In this document: positions 51,456 through 61,533 of the stretch, one piece after another | How positions within the stretch are numbered: position 1 is the stretch's first letter | How the letters are laid out: each line of letters opens with the position of its first letter | Origin: Providencia rettgeri | GTDB lineage: Bacteria; Pseudomonadota; Gammaproteobacteria; Enterobacterales; Enterobacteriaceae | NCBI RefSeq assembly: GCF_001874625.1 | Contig: NZ_CP017671.1 | Coordinates: 744,001 to 808,000, forward strand | DNA length: 64,000 nt | Reading direction: 5' to 3' | Program-made: the position numbers and the translations under genes | The notes under the pieces: model-generated | What the model was told of the DNA's origin: nothing | Database searches by the model: none | The model's input: only the letters and a program-made list of their open reading frames with translations

Positions 51456-54400
51456 ATGGCAAAACGTACTGATATAAAAAGCATTCTGATTTTAGGTGCG
51501 GGCCCAATCGTTATCGGCCAAGCATGCGAATTTGACTATTCAGGTGCACAGGCATGTAAAGCGTTACGTGAAGAAGGTTATCGCGTTATTTTAGTTAACT
51601 CGAACCCTGCAACGATCATGACTGACCCTGAGATGGCTGATGCTACTTATATTGAGCCAATTCATTGGGAAGTGGTTCGCAAAATCATCGAAAAAGAGCG
51701 CCCTGATGCGGTATTGCCGACGATGGGTGGGCAAACGGCACTAAACTGCGCACTTGAATTGGAACGCAAAGGGGTTTTAGCCGAATTTGGTGTAACAATG
51801 ATTGGGGCTACTGCAGATGCGATTGATAAAGCAGAAGACCGTCAGCGTTTCGATAAAGCAATGAAAAAAATCGGCTTGGGTACAGCGCGTTCTGGTATCG
51901 CACATAATATGGAAGAAGCCTACGCAGTTGCTGATGATGTTGGCTTCCCATGTATTATTCGCCCATCGTTTACTATGGGCGGAACGGGGGGCGGTATTGC
52001 ATACAACCGTGAAGAATTCGAAGAAATTTGTACGCGTGGTTTAGATTTATCACCAACGAATGAGTTATTAATTGATGAGTCATTAATTGGTTGGAAAGAA
52101 TATGAAATGGAAGTTGTCCGCGATAAAAAAGACAACTGCATTATTGTCTGTTCAATCGAAAACTTTGATGCGATGGGGATTCATACCGGTGACTCTATCA
52201 CCGTTGCACCAGCGCAGACTTTGACGGACAAAGAATACCAAATCATGCGTGATGCCTCTATGGCTGTTTTACGTGAAATTGGTGTGGAAACAGGTGGCTC
52301 TAACGTTCAATTTGCTGTAAACCCTAAAGATGGGCGCTTAATTGTTATTGAAATGAACCCGCGTGTTTCTCGTTCATCGGCGCTAGCATCAAAAGCGACA
52401 GGGTTCCCTATTGCCAAAATTGCTGCCAAATTAGCGGTCGGCTATACCCTCGATGAGTTGATGAATGATATCACTGGAGGCCGTACACCAGCTTCATTTG
52501 AGCCTTCTATCGACTATGTTGTGACAAAAATACCACGCTTTAACTTTGAGAAATTTGCAGGCACGAATGACCGCTTAACGACTCAGATGAAATCTGTGGG
52601 TGAAGTGATGGCAATTGGTCGCACATTCCAAGAATCAATGCAAAAAGCCCTACGTGGTTTAGAAGTCGGTGCGACTGGTTTTGACCCAAAAGTCTCTCAA
52701 GAAGACCCTGAAGTATTAACTCGGATCCGCCGTGAATTAAAAGATGCGGGAGCAGAGCGAATTTGGTTTATCGCAGATGCTTTCCGCGCAGGTCTTTCGG
52801 TAGATGGTGTCTTTAACCTAACGAATATCGACCGTTGGTTCTTAGTACAAATTGAAGAGTTAGTCCGTTTAGAAGAGAAAGTTGCAGAGTTAGGTGTAAA
52901 TGGCCTGACAAAAGACTTTTTACGGGTATTGAAGCGCAAAGGTTTTGCAGACGCACGTCTTGCTAGCTTAGTTGGCGTCTCCGAAGCCGAGCTACGTAAA
53001 TTACGCCAAGGGTATGGCTTACACCCTGTTTATAAACGAGTAGACACTTGTGCAGCAGAGTTTGCAACAGATACGGCTTATATGTATTCCACTTATGAAG
53101 AAGAGTGTGAATCAAACCCAAATAATGATAAGCCCAAAGTAATGGTATTAGGCGGTGGTCCGAACCGTATTGGCCAAGGGATTGAGTTTGACTACTGTTG
53201 TGTACATGCTTCTTTAGCACTACGTGAAGATGGTTATGAAACCATCATGGTTAACTGTAACCCTGAAACGGTTTCAACAGATTATGACACATCTGACCGC
53301 CTGTACTTTGAGCCAGTGACATTGGAAGATGTTCTTGAAATTGTTCGTATTGAACAACCACAAGGTGTGATTGTGCAATATGGCGGTCAAACTCCGCTTA
53401 AATTAGCGAGAGCACTTGAGGCAGCAGGTGTTCCTGTTATTGGTACTAGCCCTGATGCCATTGACCGCGCTGAAGACCGTGAACGGTTCCAACAAGCAGT
53501 TAATCGTTTAAATTTAAAACAACCCCAGAATGCAACGGTAACTGCTATTGAACAAGCGGTTGAAAAAGCTGCAGGAATTGGTTACCCACTGGTAGTTCGC
53601 CCATCTTATGTGCTAGGCGGTCGTGCGATGGAAATCGTGTATGATGAGGTGGATTTACGCCGTTATTTCCAAACCGCGGTGAGTGTATCGAATGATGCAC
53701 CAGTACTGCTTGACCGTTTCTTAGACGATGCAGTTGAGGTGGATGTTGATGCGATTTGTGACGGTGAAATGGTATTGATTGGTGGTATTATGGAGCATAT
53801 TGAGCAAGCCGGTGTGCATTCTGGCGATTCCGCATGTTCGTTGCCTGCCTATACCTTAAGCCAAGAAATTCAAGATGTCATGCGTGAACAAGTTCGTAAC
53901 CTTGCATTTGAGTTACGTGTGCGTGGCTTAATGAACGTACAGTTTGCGGTGAAAAATAATGAGGTGTACTTGATTGAAGTTAACCCTCGAGCAGCAAGAA
54001 CCGTCCCATTTGTGTCGAAAGCAACCGGTGTGCCATTAGCTAAAGTGGCAGCACGTGTGATGGTTGGGCAAACATTGGCTGAACAAGGTGTTACAGAAGA
54101 AATCATTCCCCCTTATTACTCAGTGAAAGAAGTTGTTCTTCCATTTAATAAATTCCAAGGCGTAGACCCGATCCTTGGGCCAGAAATGCGTTCAACGGGT
54201 GAAGTCATGGGCGTCGGGCGGACATTTGCAGAAGCATTCGCTAAAGCAATGTTAGGCAGTAGCTCAACCATGAAAAAATCAGGGCGAGCGCTCCTGTCTG
54301 TCCGTGAAGGTGATAAAACGCGCGTCGTGGATTTAGCCGCAAAATTGCTAAAACATGGTTTCGAATTAGATGCGACGCACGGAACAGCGATTGTATTAGG

Positions 54401-54677
54401 GGAAGCTGGGATTAACCCTAGGTTGGTGAATAAGGTTCATGAAGGTCGTCCACATATTCAAGATAGAATTAAGAATGGTGAATACGATTATATTGTAAAT
54501 ACAACCGCGGGGCGCCAAGCCATTGAAGATTCTAAATTAATTCGCCGTAGTGCCTTGCAGTATAAAGTACATTATGACACAACGTTAAACGGTGGGTTTG
54601 CAACGACTATGTCATTGAGTGCTGACCCAACAGAAAAAGTGATTTCAGTTCAAGAAATGCATGCGTTAATTAAGTAA
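51456..54677 (+). CDS. carB: Carbamoyl-phosphate synthase large subunit
   Basis: 1073 residues, as in E. coli. Two homologous ATP-grasp halves: the first begins [18 protein letters not shown], the second begins [18 protein letters not shown] near 567. Each has Gly-rich ([29 protein letters not shown]) and metal-binding blocks ([38 protein letters not shown]). A C-terminal allosteric domain follows. The carA stop is 14 bp upstream, so one operon. Confidence 0.98.
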   Translation: MAKRTDIKSILILGAGPIVIGQACEFDYSGAQACKALREEGYRVILVNSNPATIMTDPEMADATYIEPIHWEVVRKIIEKERPDAVLPTMGGQTALNCALELERKGVLAEFGVTMIGATADAIDKAEDRQRFDKAMKKIGLGTARSGIAHNMEEAYAVADDVGFPCIIRPSFTMGGTGGGIAYNREEFEEICTRGLDLSPTNELLIDESLIGWKEYEMEVVRDKKDNCIIVCSIENFDAMGIHTGDSITVAPAQTLTDKEYQIMRDASMAVLREIGVETGGSNVQFAVNPKDGRLIVIEMNPRVSRSSALASKATGFPIAKIAAKLAVGYTLDELMNDITGGRTPASFEPSIDYVVTKIPRFNFEKFAGTNDRLTTQMKSVGEVMAIGRTFQESMQKALRGLEVGATGFDPKVSQEDPEVLTRIRRELKDAGAERIWFIADAFRAGLSVDGVFNLTNIDRWFLVQIEELVRLEEKVAELGVNGLTKDFLRVLKRKGFADARLASLVGVSEAELRKLRQGYGLHPVYKRVDTCAAEFATDTAYMYSTYEEECESNPNNDKPKVMVLGGGPNRIGQGIEFDYCCVHASLALREDGYETIMVNCNPETVSTDYDTSDRLYFEPVTLEDVLEIVRIEQPQGVIVQYGGQTPLKLARALEAAGVPVIGTSPDAIDRAEDRERFQQAVNRLNLKQPQNATVTAIEQAVEKAAGIGYPLVVRPSYVLGGRAMEIVYDEVDLRRYFQTAVSVSNDAPVLLDRFLDDAVEVDVDAICDGEMVLIGGIMEHIEQAGVHSGDSACSLPAYTLSQEIQDVMREQVRNLAFELRVRGLMNVQFAVKNNEVYLIEVNPRAARTVPFVSKATGVPLAKVAARVMVGQTLAEQGVTEEIIPPYYSVKEVVLPFNKFQGVDPILGPEMRSTGEVMGVGRTFAEAFAKAMLGSSSTMKKSGRALLSVREGDKTRVVDLAAKLLKHGFELDATHGTAIVLGEAGINPRLVNKVHEGRPHIQDRIKNGEYDYIVNTTAGRQAIEDSKLIRRSALQYKVHYDTTLNGGFATTMSLSADPTEKVISVQEMHALIK

Positions 54678-54698
54678 ATTATTCATTAGCCATTAATG

Positions 54699-54732
54699 AG
54701 CCCCTGCAGTTCAGTCTGCTGGGGCTTTTTTG
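54699..54732 (+). terminator. Terminator of carAB
   Basis: AGCCCC-t-GCAG / CTGC-t-GGGGCT followed by TTTTTT. Confidence 0.88.
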
Positions 54733-54781
54733 TTTATCTGGGGATAATATGCAATTTCAATAAAAAAATGCAAAATGCTGG

Positions 54782-54812
54782 TTGACTCTCACGTAACGTG
54801 AGGCACTAACCT
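54782..54812 (+). promoter_or_regulatory. MerR-type promoter with operator dyad
   Basis: The -35 is TTGACT at 54782-54787, and a perfect dyad CTCACGT-A-ACGTGAG (54788-54802) fills the spacer. TAACCT at 54807-54812 would be the -10 at 19-bp spacing, the elongated spacing typical of MerR-activated promoters. It lies 24 bp before the regulator gene, implying autoregulation. Confidence 0.75.
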
Positions 54813-54836
54813 TAGTCGCAATTACAGGAGGAACGT

Positions 54837-55862
54837 ATGCTATTTCAAGTCGGTGAAATCGCGGAAAAAACAGGGTTAACCATCCGTACACTTCATCATT
54901 ATGAAGAGATTGGCTTGTTGCTTCCAACTGCAAGGACCGATGCGGGTTATCGGCTTTACAACATGCAATGTATAGAGCGTTTAACGCAAATTCAATTGTT
55001 ACGGCAAGTTGGAGTCAAACTGAAAGACATCGGTGAATTACTCGATGGTCAGAGTGGGGATATCGCAAGTTTGTTGCAAGAACGTATTGCATTATTAACG
55101 GAACAAATGGAACAAATGGCAACGTTACGTTATCGATTAGAGCAATTACATAGGCAAATGCAAACAGGAGATGTTTTAACTCAGGCTGATTGGTTTTCTG
55201 TATTGGAGATGATGTCGATGTTTGATAAATATTTTACCCCCCAAGAGTTGGAACAATTGCCATTGTATACAGCACATACGCTGAAAAACCAAGAATGGCA
55301 ACAGCGTATAGCTGCAGTAAGTCAGTTAATGGAGCAAGGTGCAGCACCGCAATCTACAGAGGTGCAACAAATTGCACATGAATGGATGACCGCACTAGAA
55401 AGAGATACCGGAGGGAACCCTGATTTCTTTGCTCGGCTGAATCAAATTCATTTATCCGATAATACATTAGCTTATTCATCGGGGATTTCCGTTGCAATGA
55501 TCCAATATGTTGCAGAGGGTTTTAGTGAATACCAATTGTCGTTGTTTAGACCACATTTAACGGCTGCACAATTTGCTTTGGTTAGGCAGCATTATTTTGC
55601 TTCGGGGCAGGTGTGGCCCGAATTAATTGCAGGTTTATATAATGCAATGAAAGCACGTAAATCCCCAGACTCAGAGGAAGTTCAGCAGTTGGCGAAAACC
55701 TGGTTAGCGATGTTTAATCAATTCACGGGGAAAGACCCTGAACTACAGGAAAAGATCCGTATGGTATATCGAGAAGAACCAAGGATTTCTCAAGGGACGT
55801 GGATGACCCCAGAAATTGGTCAGTATTTGTTTTCAGCTATCACTGTTTTGATGGCGCAATAA
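54837..55862 (+). CDS. MerR-family regulator with two TipAS-like drug-binding domains
   Basis: 341 residues. N-terminal MerR winged helix (VGEIAEKTGLTIRTLHHYEE, then GLLLPTARTDAGYRLY), a coiled-coil dimer helix (about 85-115) and a long C-terminal region. Two related blocks are visible there: about 155-210 (STEVQQIAHEWMTALERDTG) and about 265-320 (SEEVQQLAKTWLAMFNQFTG), which indicates a duplicated TipAS-like fold. This is the layout of AlbA-type regulators, which bind peptide antibiotics such as albicidin. Ligand and targets here are unknown. It stands alone after carAB. Confidence 0.85.
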   Translation: MLFQVGEIAEKTGLTIRTLHHYEEIGLLLPTARTDAGYRLYNMQCIERLTQIQLLRQVGVKLKDIGELLDGQSGDIASLLQERIALLTEQMEQMATLRYRLEQLHRQMQTGDVLTQADWFSVLEMMSMFDKYFTPQELEQLPLYTAHTLKNQEWQQRIAAVSQLMEQGAAPQSTEVQQIAHEWMTALERDTGGNPDFFARLNQIHLSDNTLAYSSGISVAMIQYVAEGFSEYQLSLFRPHLTAAQFALVRQHYFASGQVWPELIAGLYNAMKARKSPDSEEVQQLAKTWLAMFNQFTGKDPELQEKIRMVYREEPRISQGTWMTPEIGQYLFSAITVLMAQ

Positions 55863-55866
55863 GTGA

Positions 55867-56054
55867 AATGGCCACTATTTAGCGGCCATTGAAGTTGCTG
55901 ACGAAGCGGGATAAAAGCGTGGTTTTCCCCGCTCCGTGTTATCAGCCGAAAATCAATGAATTGATTTTCCTCGTTTATTTCAGAACCCCTAACGACTGTC
56001 GCCAAACATGATATGTTTGTCAACAGTCTGAATGGCCGCTATTTAGTGGCCATT
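55867..56054. repeat. 188-bp structured element bounded by 24-bp inverted repeats
   Basis: AATGGCCACTA-TT-TAGCGGCCATT at 55867-55890 and AATGGCCGCTA-TT-TAGTGGCCATT at 56031-56054 are hairpins, and each is almost the reverse complement of the other. Between them are GAAAATCAAT-GA-ATTGATTTTC (10-bp perfect, 55948-55969), the nested GACTGT..CAAACAT-GAT-ATGTTTG..ACAGTC (55994-56028) and AGCGGG..CCCGCT. It lies between the convergent MerR gene and yghB. It may be a terminator pair, a MITE-like element or a structured RNA. Confidence 0.6.
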
Positions 56055-56067
56055 GCTGTTATCAATT

Positions 56068-56736
56068 TTATTTGTTATTTGACAGGGCCTTACGGTGTTT
56101 CCAATACACGACAATTGAACCAATTAACCCACTCACGAGTAAAACAACAGGGATGATCATCAGTGCGCTGATAACAATTTGCTCATGTTCTTTTACAAAA
56201 GGAATTTGATTGAGGGCGTAACCTAAGCTCACAATTAAGCCAACCCATAATAAGCCACTTAACCAATTGAAAAATTGGAAACGACGGTGACTGAGTTCGG
56301 ATAGCCCCGCGAGCAATGGTAATATTGTTCTAACAAATGCAAGAAACCGGCCTATAAGCAACGCATATAACCCTTGTTTGTTAAACATATTGTTTGCTTT
56401 AGTATGATATTCCTCAGGGATCTGGGATAACCAACGTTTGACAACGGTGGTCTCGCTTAGCCATCTTCCTTGTAGAAAACCTAGCCAACACCCTAAACTT
56501 GCCGCCACCGTTAACAATAATATGGTTGGAATAAAATGTAATACACCTTTGGCTATTAGTGCACCTGACAAGATAAGCAAGGTGTCTCCCGGTAAAAATG
56601 CAGCGGGAAGAACGCCATTTTCTAAAACAATGACAACAAAAAGCACGGTATAAATAACCCAAAGCACTTCAGGGTTGGAGAGTTTAAGGAAATCGTGGTT
56701 CCAAAGTGCCAGTACGATTTCGCGTAGGACTTCCAT
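56068..56736 (-). CDS. yghB: DedA-family membrane protein YghB
   Basis: 222 residues (219 in E. coli). DedA/SNARE-associated domain: [20 protein letters not shown] near the N-terminus and [20 protein letters not shown] with the family Arg residues. Four to five membrane segments. E. coli YghB/YqjA are linked to proton-motive force, cell division and undecaprenyl phosphate recycling. The order yghB-metC-exbBD is the E. coli 68-min order, so this is a rearrangement junction relative to the car locus. Confidence 0.92.
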   Translation of the reverse strand: MEVLREIVLALWNHDFLKLSNPEVLWVIYTVLFVVIVLENGVLPAAFLPGDTLLILSGALIAKGVLHFIPTILLLTVAASLGCWLGFLQGRWLSETTVVKRWLSQIPEEYHTKANNMFNKQGLYALLIGRFLAFVRTILPLLAGLSELSHRRFQFFNWLSGLLWVGLIVSLGYALNQIPFVKEHEQIVISALMIIPVVLLVSGLIGSIVVYWKHRKALSNNK

Positions 56737-56909
56737 AATCGTTCCTGTATTTGCGTAAAAGCGAATTTCTTTATTAACTATATTACAGGAAAAATGTGCG
56801 TCGAGTTTGATTTGTTTGATGAATTAGTGATTTAGCAAATTAATTGCAGGCAACAAGCAAATGGAAACCTGCAATTTAAAATAATTAATTTATTGATTTT
56901 TAATGAAAA

Positions 56910-58094
56910 TCAAATTCGCTCGAAAGCTAATTGTAAATCATGAATTAAATCATCAGGGTGCTCTAAGCCGATATGCACTCGGAAAAATGTCCCCTCTTTA
57001 GGTGAAAAATCATATTGGCGCATGTTTTGTAAATCCTCTTTTTGATACCCCAAAATCAGTGATTCAAACCCACCCCATGAATACCCCATTTTGAAATGAG
57101 TAAAGTTATCAAGAAATATGGTGAATTGCTCAGGAGATAATCGAGATTTTAGTTGAAAAGAGAATAAGCCATTACAGCCAGAAAAATCGCGTATGAAGTA
57201 TTCATGACCGGGCGATGATGGAAGTGCAGGATGAAAAACTTGGTCGACTTCTGGCCGTTTCTGTAGCCAGTGTGCAATCTGCAAACTATTAATTTGGTGC
57301 TGTTTTAATCGAGTTGCTAGGGTATGAAGCCCTCTGTTTGCCATATAAACGGTATCAGGATCTGCGGTTTGGCCTAATAGATAAGAATTTTCACGTAATG
57401 TTTCGATACAACGTTGATTGGCAACAGCAAGACCTAACATGCCGTCAGAGTGGCCGTTAATATATTTTGTGGCAGACTGAATGGATATATCAATATCGAA
57501 TAATAAGGGCTTAAGCAATACGCCAGCCGCCCAAGTATTATCAATCATAATAATAATTTCAGGTGATTTGGCACGGACTGCATGAACAATAGCCGGTAAA
57601 TCATGAACTTCCATTGTAATAGAGCCGGGTGATTCTAAGAAGACGATACGAGTATTTGGCTGGATTAACTCAGCGATATCTTCCCCAATTAATGGGTCGA
57701 AATAAGTCGTTTGAACGCTTAGCTTAGTTAAAATGTTGTCGCAAAAATTCTGCGTAGGGTCATAGGCAGAGCCGGTAACAAGGATGTGCTCTCCCGCTGA
57801 AATAAAAGACAAAATAGCATTGGTAATTGCGGCTGCGCCCGAAGGATAAAGCACACAGCCAGCCCCTTGTTCTAATTCGGTCATTGCTTCTTGAAAAGCA
57901 AAATGTGTTTGTGTACCCCGTCGCCCATAAAATAAAGTGTTACCTGCACGGTGACGGGTTGCGTGACGTTTTTCTTCCAGAGTGTCAAAAATAATAGATG
58001 ATGCACGCTGAATAACTGGGTTTACCCCTTTTTGTGTGTACTTAGGGTTTCGACCAATATGTACTAATTGAGTTTCAGGTTTACTCTCAGCCAT
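56910..58094 (-). CDS. metC: Cystathionine beta-lyase
   Basis: 394 residues (395 in E. coli). PLP enzyme cleaving cystathionine to homocysteine in methionine synthesis. Schiff-base Lys in [15 protein letters not shown], cofactor stretch [14 protein letters not shown], and the substrate-side [16 protein letters not shown]. It is divergent from exbB, with 444 bp between. A weak MetJ-like site lies upstream. Confidence 0.96.
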   Translation of the reverse strand: MAESKPETQLVHIGRNPKYTQKGVNPVIQRASSIIFDTLEEKRHATRHRAGNTLFYGRRGTQTHFAFQEAMTELEQGAGCVLYPSGAAAITNAILSFISAGEHILVTGSAYDPTQNFCDNILTKLSVQTTYFDPLIGEDIAELIQPNTRIVFLESPGSITMEVHDLPAIVHAVRAKSPEIIIMIDNTWAAGVLLKPLLFDIDISIQSATKYINGHSDGMLGLAVANQRCIETLRENSYLLGQTADPDTVYMANRGLHTLATRLKQHQINSLQIAHWLQKRPEVDQVFHPALPSSPGHEYFIRDFSGCNGLFSFQLKSRLSPEQFTIFLDNFTHFKMGYSWGGFESLILGYQKEDLQNMRQYDFSPKEGTFFRVHIGLEHPDDLIHDLQLAFERI

Positions 58095-58139
58095 GATTTT
58101 TCCCTACACAGAATGTGATTTGCCGAATTCTAAGGTGAT

Positions 58140-58163
58140 TAATACTAAGACGTTAAATGATCT
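58140..58163 (-). promoter_or_regulatory. Possible MetJ boxes upstream of metC
   Basis: On the minus strand, TAACGTCT (58155-58148) matches six of eight bases of the met box AGACGTCT. Flanking 8-mers AGATCATT and TAGTATTA match poorly. The place, about 55 bp before metC, is right, but the match is modest. Confidence 0.35.
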
Positions 58164-58369
58164 CGAAGGAAATGTAACCTGAGTATTCTTCAACTTTCAT
58201 TTTAAATATGGGGATGAAGTAAATTTGTGGGTAATCTACCGAGTGAAAGCAACCAAGGCCGATGGTGAACTAGCTAAATTGTTAACTCATAGCTGAAGAT
58301 AAATAACCGTATCATAGAAGAGGGCTTCTTTGTCGAAGAGCAAAAAAACATAAAAAAATTGCAAATACT

Positions 58370-58388
58370 AATGATAATTACTATCAAT
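58370..58388 (+). promoter_or_regulatory. Fur box upstream of exbB
   Basis: AATGATAATTACTATCAAT has the GATAAT-TA-TATC dyad of the Fur consensus (GATAATGATAATCATTATC). It lies 150 bp before exbB, consistent with iron repression of the TonB energiser. Confidence 0.68.
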
Positions 58389-58538
58389 TCGCGCTGTGTT
58401 TGATATTATCAGCAGCGTCTTTTTGAAAAGAATGGACAGTGCGAGTCAAATTTCGCTTTTAATGGTTAGTCGATGAATGGCACAATCATCGATATAAATT
58501 TTGTTATACAACACTAAAAAGAGAGTAAAGGCCAACTG

Positions 58539-59483
58539 ATGCGTAAACTAACAGCTTCTATTCTATTGGCGTTCGGCTTGATGGGGACGGCAGTCGCTGA
58601 AACCACACCTGCAACAACACCAGCGGCGTCTCAAAATACATCCTCAACACCATCGGTAGAAAATTCTGCTACGCCAACCACAACGGCACCAAATGCTGAG
58701 GTTGCATCAGTACCCGCAGAGCCCATTCAAGGGGAAGGTGGAAATACATCAGCGGTTAGCGAAAATATTGAGCTGGCAACAGAGGCACCAACTGGCGGGT
58801 TTGATCAAGACTTATCTGTTTGGGGGATGTACCAAAATGCAGATAATGTGGTTAAAACCGTGATGATAGGTTTAGTCATTGCTTCAATTATTACTTGGGC
58901 ACTGTTCTTTTCAAAAGGGTTAGAAATCTTAGTTGCACGTCGCCGCTTAAAAGAAGAAGCCAAAGCGATTGCAGAGGTAAAATCACTTGATGAAGCTGTC
59001 AGCATTGCAGATGGTTTCAAAGCTAATAGTGTTACCCGTATGCTATTAAATGAAGCTGTTAATGAAAGAACACTTTCTGTCAATAGTACTGACTTATCAG
59101 GGACTAAAGAGCGTACTTCGTTCCGCCTCGAAAGAGCTGTCGCTGGAATTAGCCGTTATATGGGGCGCGGAAATGGTTATTTGGCAACGATTGGCGCGAT
59201 CTCTCCATTTGTCGGTTTATTTGGCACAGTTTGGGGGATCATGAACAGCTTTATTGGAATTGCTCACTCACAGACCACTAACCTTGCCGTCGTTGCACCA
59301 GGGATAGCAGAAGCATTGCTAGCGACTGCAATTGGTCTTATCGCCGCAATTCCAGCCGTTGTGATTTATAATATTTTTGCTCGGATGATCAACAACTACC
59401 GTGGTCAAGTAGGGGATGTCGCTGCTCAATCTGCATTATTATTGGGACGTGATCTCGATCTGGCAAATAGCAAAGCAAGGTAA
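58539..59483 (+). CDS. exbB: TonB-system energiser ExbB, long form with signal peptide
   Basis: 314 residues, about 70 longer than E. coli ExbB (244). The extra N-terminus is a cleavable signal (after AVA, about residue 20) and an Ala/Thr/Pro-rich periplasmic stretch (about 21-90). The three-segment proton-channel core follows, with TIGAISPFVGLFGTVWGIMN and LLATAIGLIAAIPAVVIYN. It forms the pentameric motor with ExbD that powers TonB. Fur box upstream, exbD 5 bp downstream. Confidence 0.95.
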   Translation: MRKLTASILLAFGLMGTAVAETTPATTPAASQNTSSTPSVENSATPTTTAPNAEVASVPAEPIQGEGGNTSAVSENIELATEAPTGGFDQDLSVWGMYQNADNVVKTVMIGLVIASIITWALFFSKGLEILVARRRLKEEAKAIAEVKSLDEAVSIADGFKANSVTRMLLNEAVNERTLSVNSTDLSGTKERTSFRLERAVAGISRYMGRGNGYLATIGAISPFVGLFGTVWGIMNSFIGIAHSQTTNLAVVAPGIAEALLATAIGLIAAIPAVVIYNIFARMINNYRGQVGDVAAQSALLLGRDLDLANSKAR

Positions 59484-59488
59484 TTATT

Positions 59489-59917
59489 ATGGCAATGCGT
59501 TTAGGTGACGAACAAGACGATAGTGGTGAAATGCATGAAATTAACGTAACGCCTTTTATTGACGTTATGTTAGTTTTATTGATTATCTTTATGGTTGCGG
59601 CACCGTTGGCAACTGTTGATATTAAAGTCAACTTACCTGCTTCGACTGCGAAGCCGCAGCCACGCCCAGAAAAACCCGTATTTCTAACTGTTAAAGCAGA
59701 CAACCAACTCTTTATTGGTGATCAAGCGGTATCAAAAGATCAGCTTTCAGCAATGCTTGACCAAGCCACTAGTGCGAATAAAGATACAACAATCTTTTTT
59801 CAAGCTGATAAGAGTGTAGATTATGAAACTATGATGGATGTAATGAACGCATTACGCCAATCAGGGTATTTAAAAATCGGTCTAGTTGGTATGGAAGCGA
59901 CATCCTCTTCTAAATAA
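59489..59917 (+). CDS. exbD: TonB-system protein ExbD
   Basis: 142 residues (141 in E. coli). One membrane helix with the essential Asp in INVTPFIDVMLVLLIIFMV (about residue 25). The periplasmic domain VSKDQLSAMLDQATSANKDT follows. It works with ExbB and is cotranscribed. tonB is elsewhere. Confidence 0.97.
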   Translation: MAMRLGDEQDDSGEMHEINVTPFIDVMLVLLIIFMVAAPLATVDIKVNLPASTAKPQPRPEKPVFLTVKADNQLFIGDQAVSKDQLSAMLDQATSANKDTTIFFQADKSVDYETMMDVMNALRQSGYLKIGLVGMEATSSSK

Positions 59918-59939
59918 GGGGAGCATCAAATCTTTCCGG

Positions 59940-59974
59940 CGCGTTTTATCCTTTGGGATGGAACGCGTTTTTTT
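59940..59974 (+). terminator. Terminator of exbBD
   Basis: CGCGTTTTATCC / GGATGGAACGCG (one mismatch) followed by seven T. Confidence 0.88.
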
Positions 59975-61130
59975 ATGTATAAAATTAATTGTTCAAAAAT
60001 AGCTATGTAGTGTTTTGAGCTAACCTCTTTATAGTATTTCTCTTGTGCTTAATCATATTTTTTAGTGATTAACTTATTTTTAAAGCGTTTTATTCTTATT
60101 TCACACTATTTTTTCGTCAAATTTATGGGGCTATAGTTTGTTCTTCATGTTTTTTCGCCGATTTTTAGGCGGGGCGTTGGTTATAGTAATAAAAAAATAA
60201 GGGGGAACATTAAATTTTATAATGAATAGGTGTTGCTTGGCATCTGATTTTTGATGATAACGGTAAGTGATAGCTTTATTTTTCTAGAATACGCATAAGA
60301 AATGTTGATTATTGAGTTGGTTTTTTAGTTTTAAAATGCGAGTTTGTCTGGTTGTAAATGCTTTTTATTTTGTTAAAAACAATTTTAAAGATAAGTTATA
60401 TATAATAAAAAATAAACCATTTTGTTAATAAGGTTTTATGTTTTTATCTTTTTTACCTGTTAATATCAATAACCATATATATGTTACGGCCATTTTATTG
60501 TTTAAAAAAAAACAAAAAATGATTGTTAATCATAGGAATAGTAGCTATTAGTTTTATTATGTAAATTTAAAATACACAGATAAGTATATCTGCTTATTTC
60601 TTTTGTTTTTTTATATGTAAGTATTATTAATGTTTATATGGGGTTTGAAATCTTAAATAATATATTTAAGTAATTATCTGTAGTGATTAAATAATATTAA
60701 AGTTATTTATTGGAAATTATTTTAAATATGTAAAATATATATTTAACGAATAAATGTAAATTGTCTGTAATATCTTAACTATAAGACTATTATTTTGTTG
60801 TTTTTCTGTGAATTTACATAACTAATTGATTTAAAATGAGAATGTTTTTTTATTTTCACGTAGGGACTCGAACAAAAAAATGCTTGCGCAACAAATGTAT
60901 TACGTTATAATGCAATCAATAACATTTAGAAACACTTTTAAATACCTTGTTATATTGAAATGTTTATTTAAAATTTACTTACGCTAGGGTTAATAAAGCC
61001 ATCGCTAATTTTTGAATTTTAAATTTAGCAAGTTATTAGGCTTTATCTTAAAAATAACTATAATTACTTAGTTAGATAATTCGAATAGCGGGCGTATTTA
61101 TATAGTGAGATAAGTGTTATTACTGGAGTC

Positions 61131-61256
61131 AAATGGGCTGACTACAGACTACGCATAGCAAGCGTCGCCGTAATACGGCAATTTCATATTATACACCTCT
61201 ATAGATAAAATAAGACTACACTTCCAGCGTTATCATTTCGATAACGCTTTTTTTTT
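61131..61256 (+). ncRNA. Putative small RNA ending in a strong terminator
   Basis: An island of more balanced composition in AT-rich DNA contains the hairpin GCCGT-AAT-ACGGC (61167-61179) and ends at AGCGTTATC-ATTTC-GATAACGCT plus nine T (61226-61256). No ORF precedes the terminator. TATAGT at 61101-61106 could be a -10, but no good -35 is seen. The 5' end is a guess. It could instead be a leader attenuator or the 3' end of a transcript from 60911. Confidence 0.4.
61226..61256 (+). terminator. Intrinsic terminator with no upstream gene
   Basis: A 9-bp perfect stem, a 5-nt loop and a nine-T tail. The nearest upstream stop codon of a gene is exbD, 1.3 kb away with its own terminator. Confidence 0.88.
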
Positions 61257-61396
61257 GTATTCATTTCGCAGTTTAAGCTCTCATCTCTTTCTGGGATAAC
61301 ATAAAGAAAACAATACAAGTTAACTAAAGAATGAATTGATATAGCTAAGGGGGTGAGATATGAGAAGCATCAACCTTTTCTGTGTTTTATGATGAA

Positions 61397-61531
61397 ATGG
61401 CTTCACGAAAAAATTTATCAGAGTATGATATTGCCTCTTCGCTGTGGGGTATCGATATAACTACTTATAAAGATAATTATACAACGGCGAATTTCTCTGC
61501 CAGGATCTGGCGTGAAACGAATTGGAAGTAA
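61397..61531 (+). CDS. Small ORF directly upstream of yedE (possible frameshifted gene)
   Basis: 44 codons (MASRKNLSEYDIASSLWGID and on to RIWRETNWK) ending 2 bp before the yedE start. The same frame is open back to 61364 (EASTFSVFYDE). A very strong ribosome binding site (AAGGGGGTGAG) points to ATG 61360, one base out of frame, which alone gives only MRSINLFCVL. Either a single-base shift broke a 56-residue gene, or a 10-codon leader is followed by reinitiation at 61397. I do not recognise the protein. Confidence 0.38.
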   Translation: MASRKNLSEYDIASSLWGIDITTYKDNYTTANFSARIWRETNWK

Positions 61532-61533
61532 CA

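Larger units (their letters stand above)
59975..61396. other. 1.4-kb extremely AT-rich region between exbD and yedE
   Basis: No gene of ordinary size is visible. Base composition is far more AT-rich than elsewhere in the window, with many T and A runs, as expected for H-NS-bound or decayed DNA. Visible signals: a good promoter TTGCGC (60884)-16 bp-TATAAT (60906); a nested inverted repeat AATAAAGCC...GGCTTTAT (about 60990-61049) enclosing GCTAA...TTTAGC; and the small-RNA candidate at 61131-61256. Confidence 0.5.
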
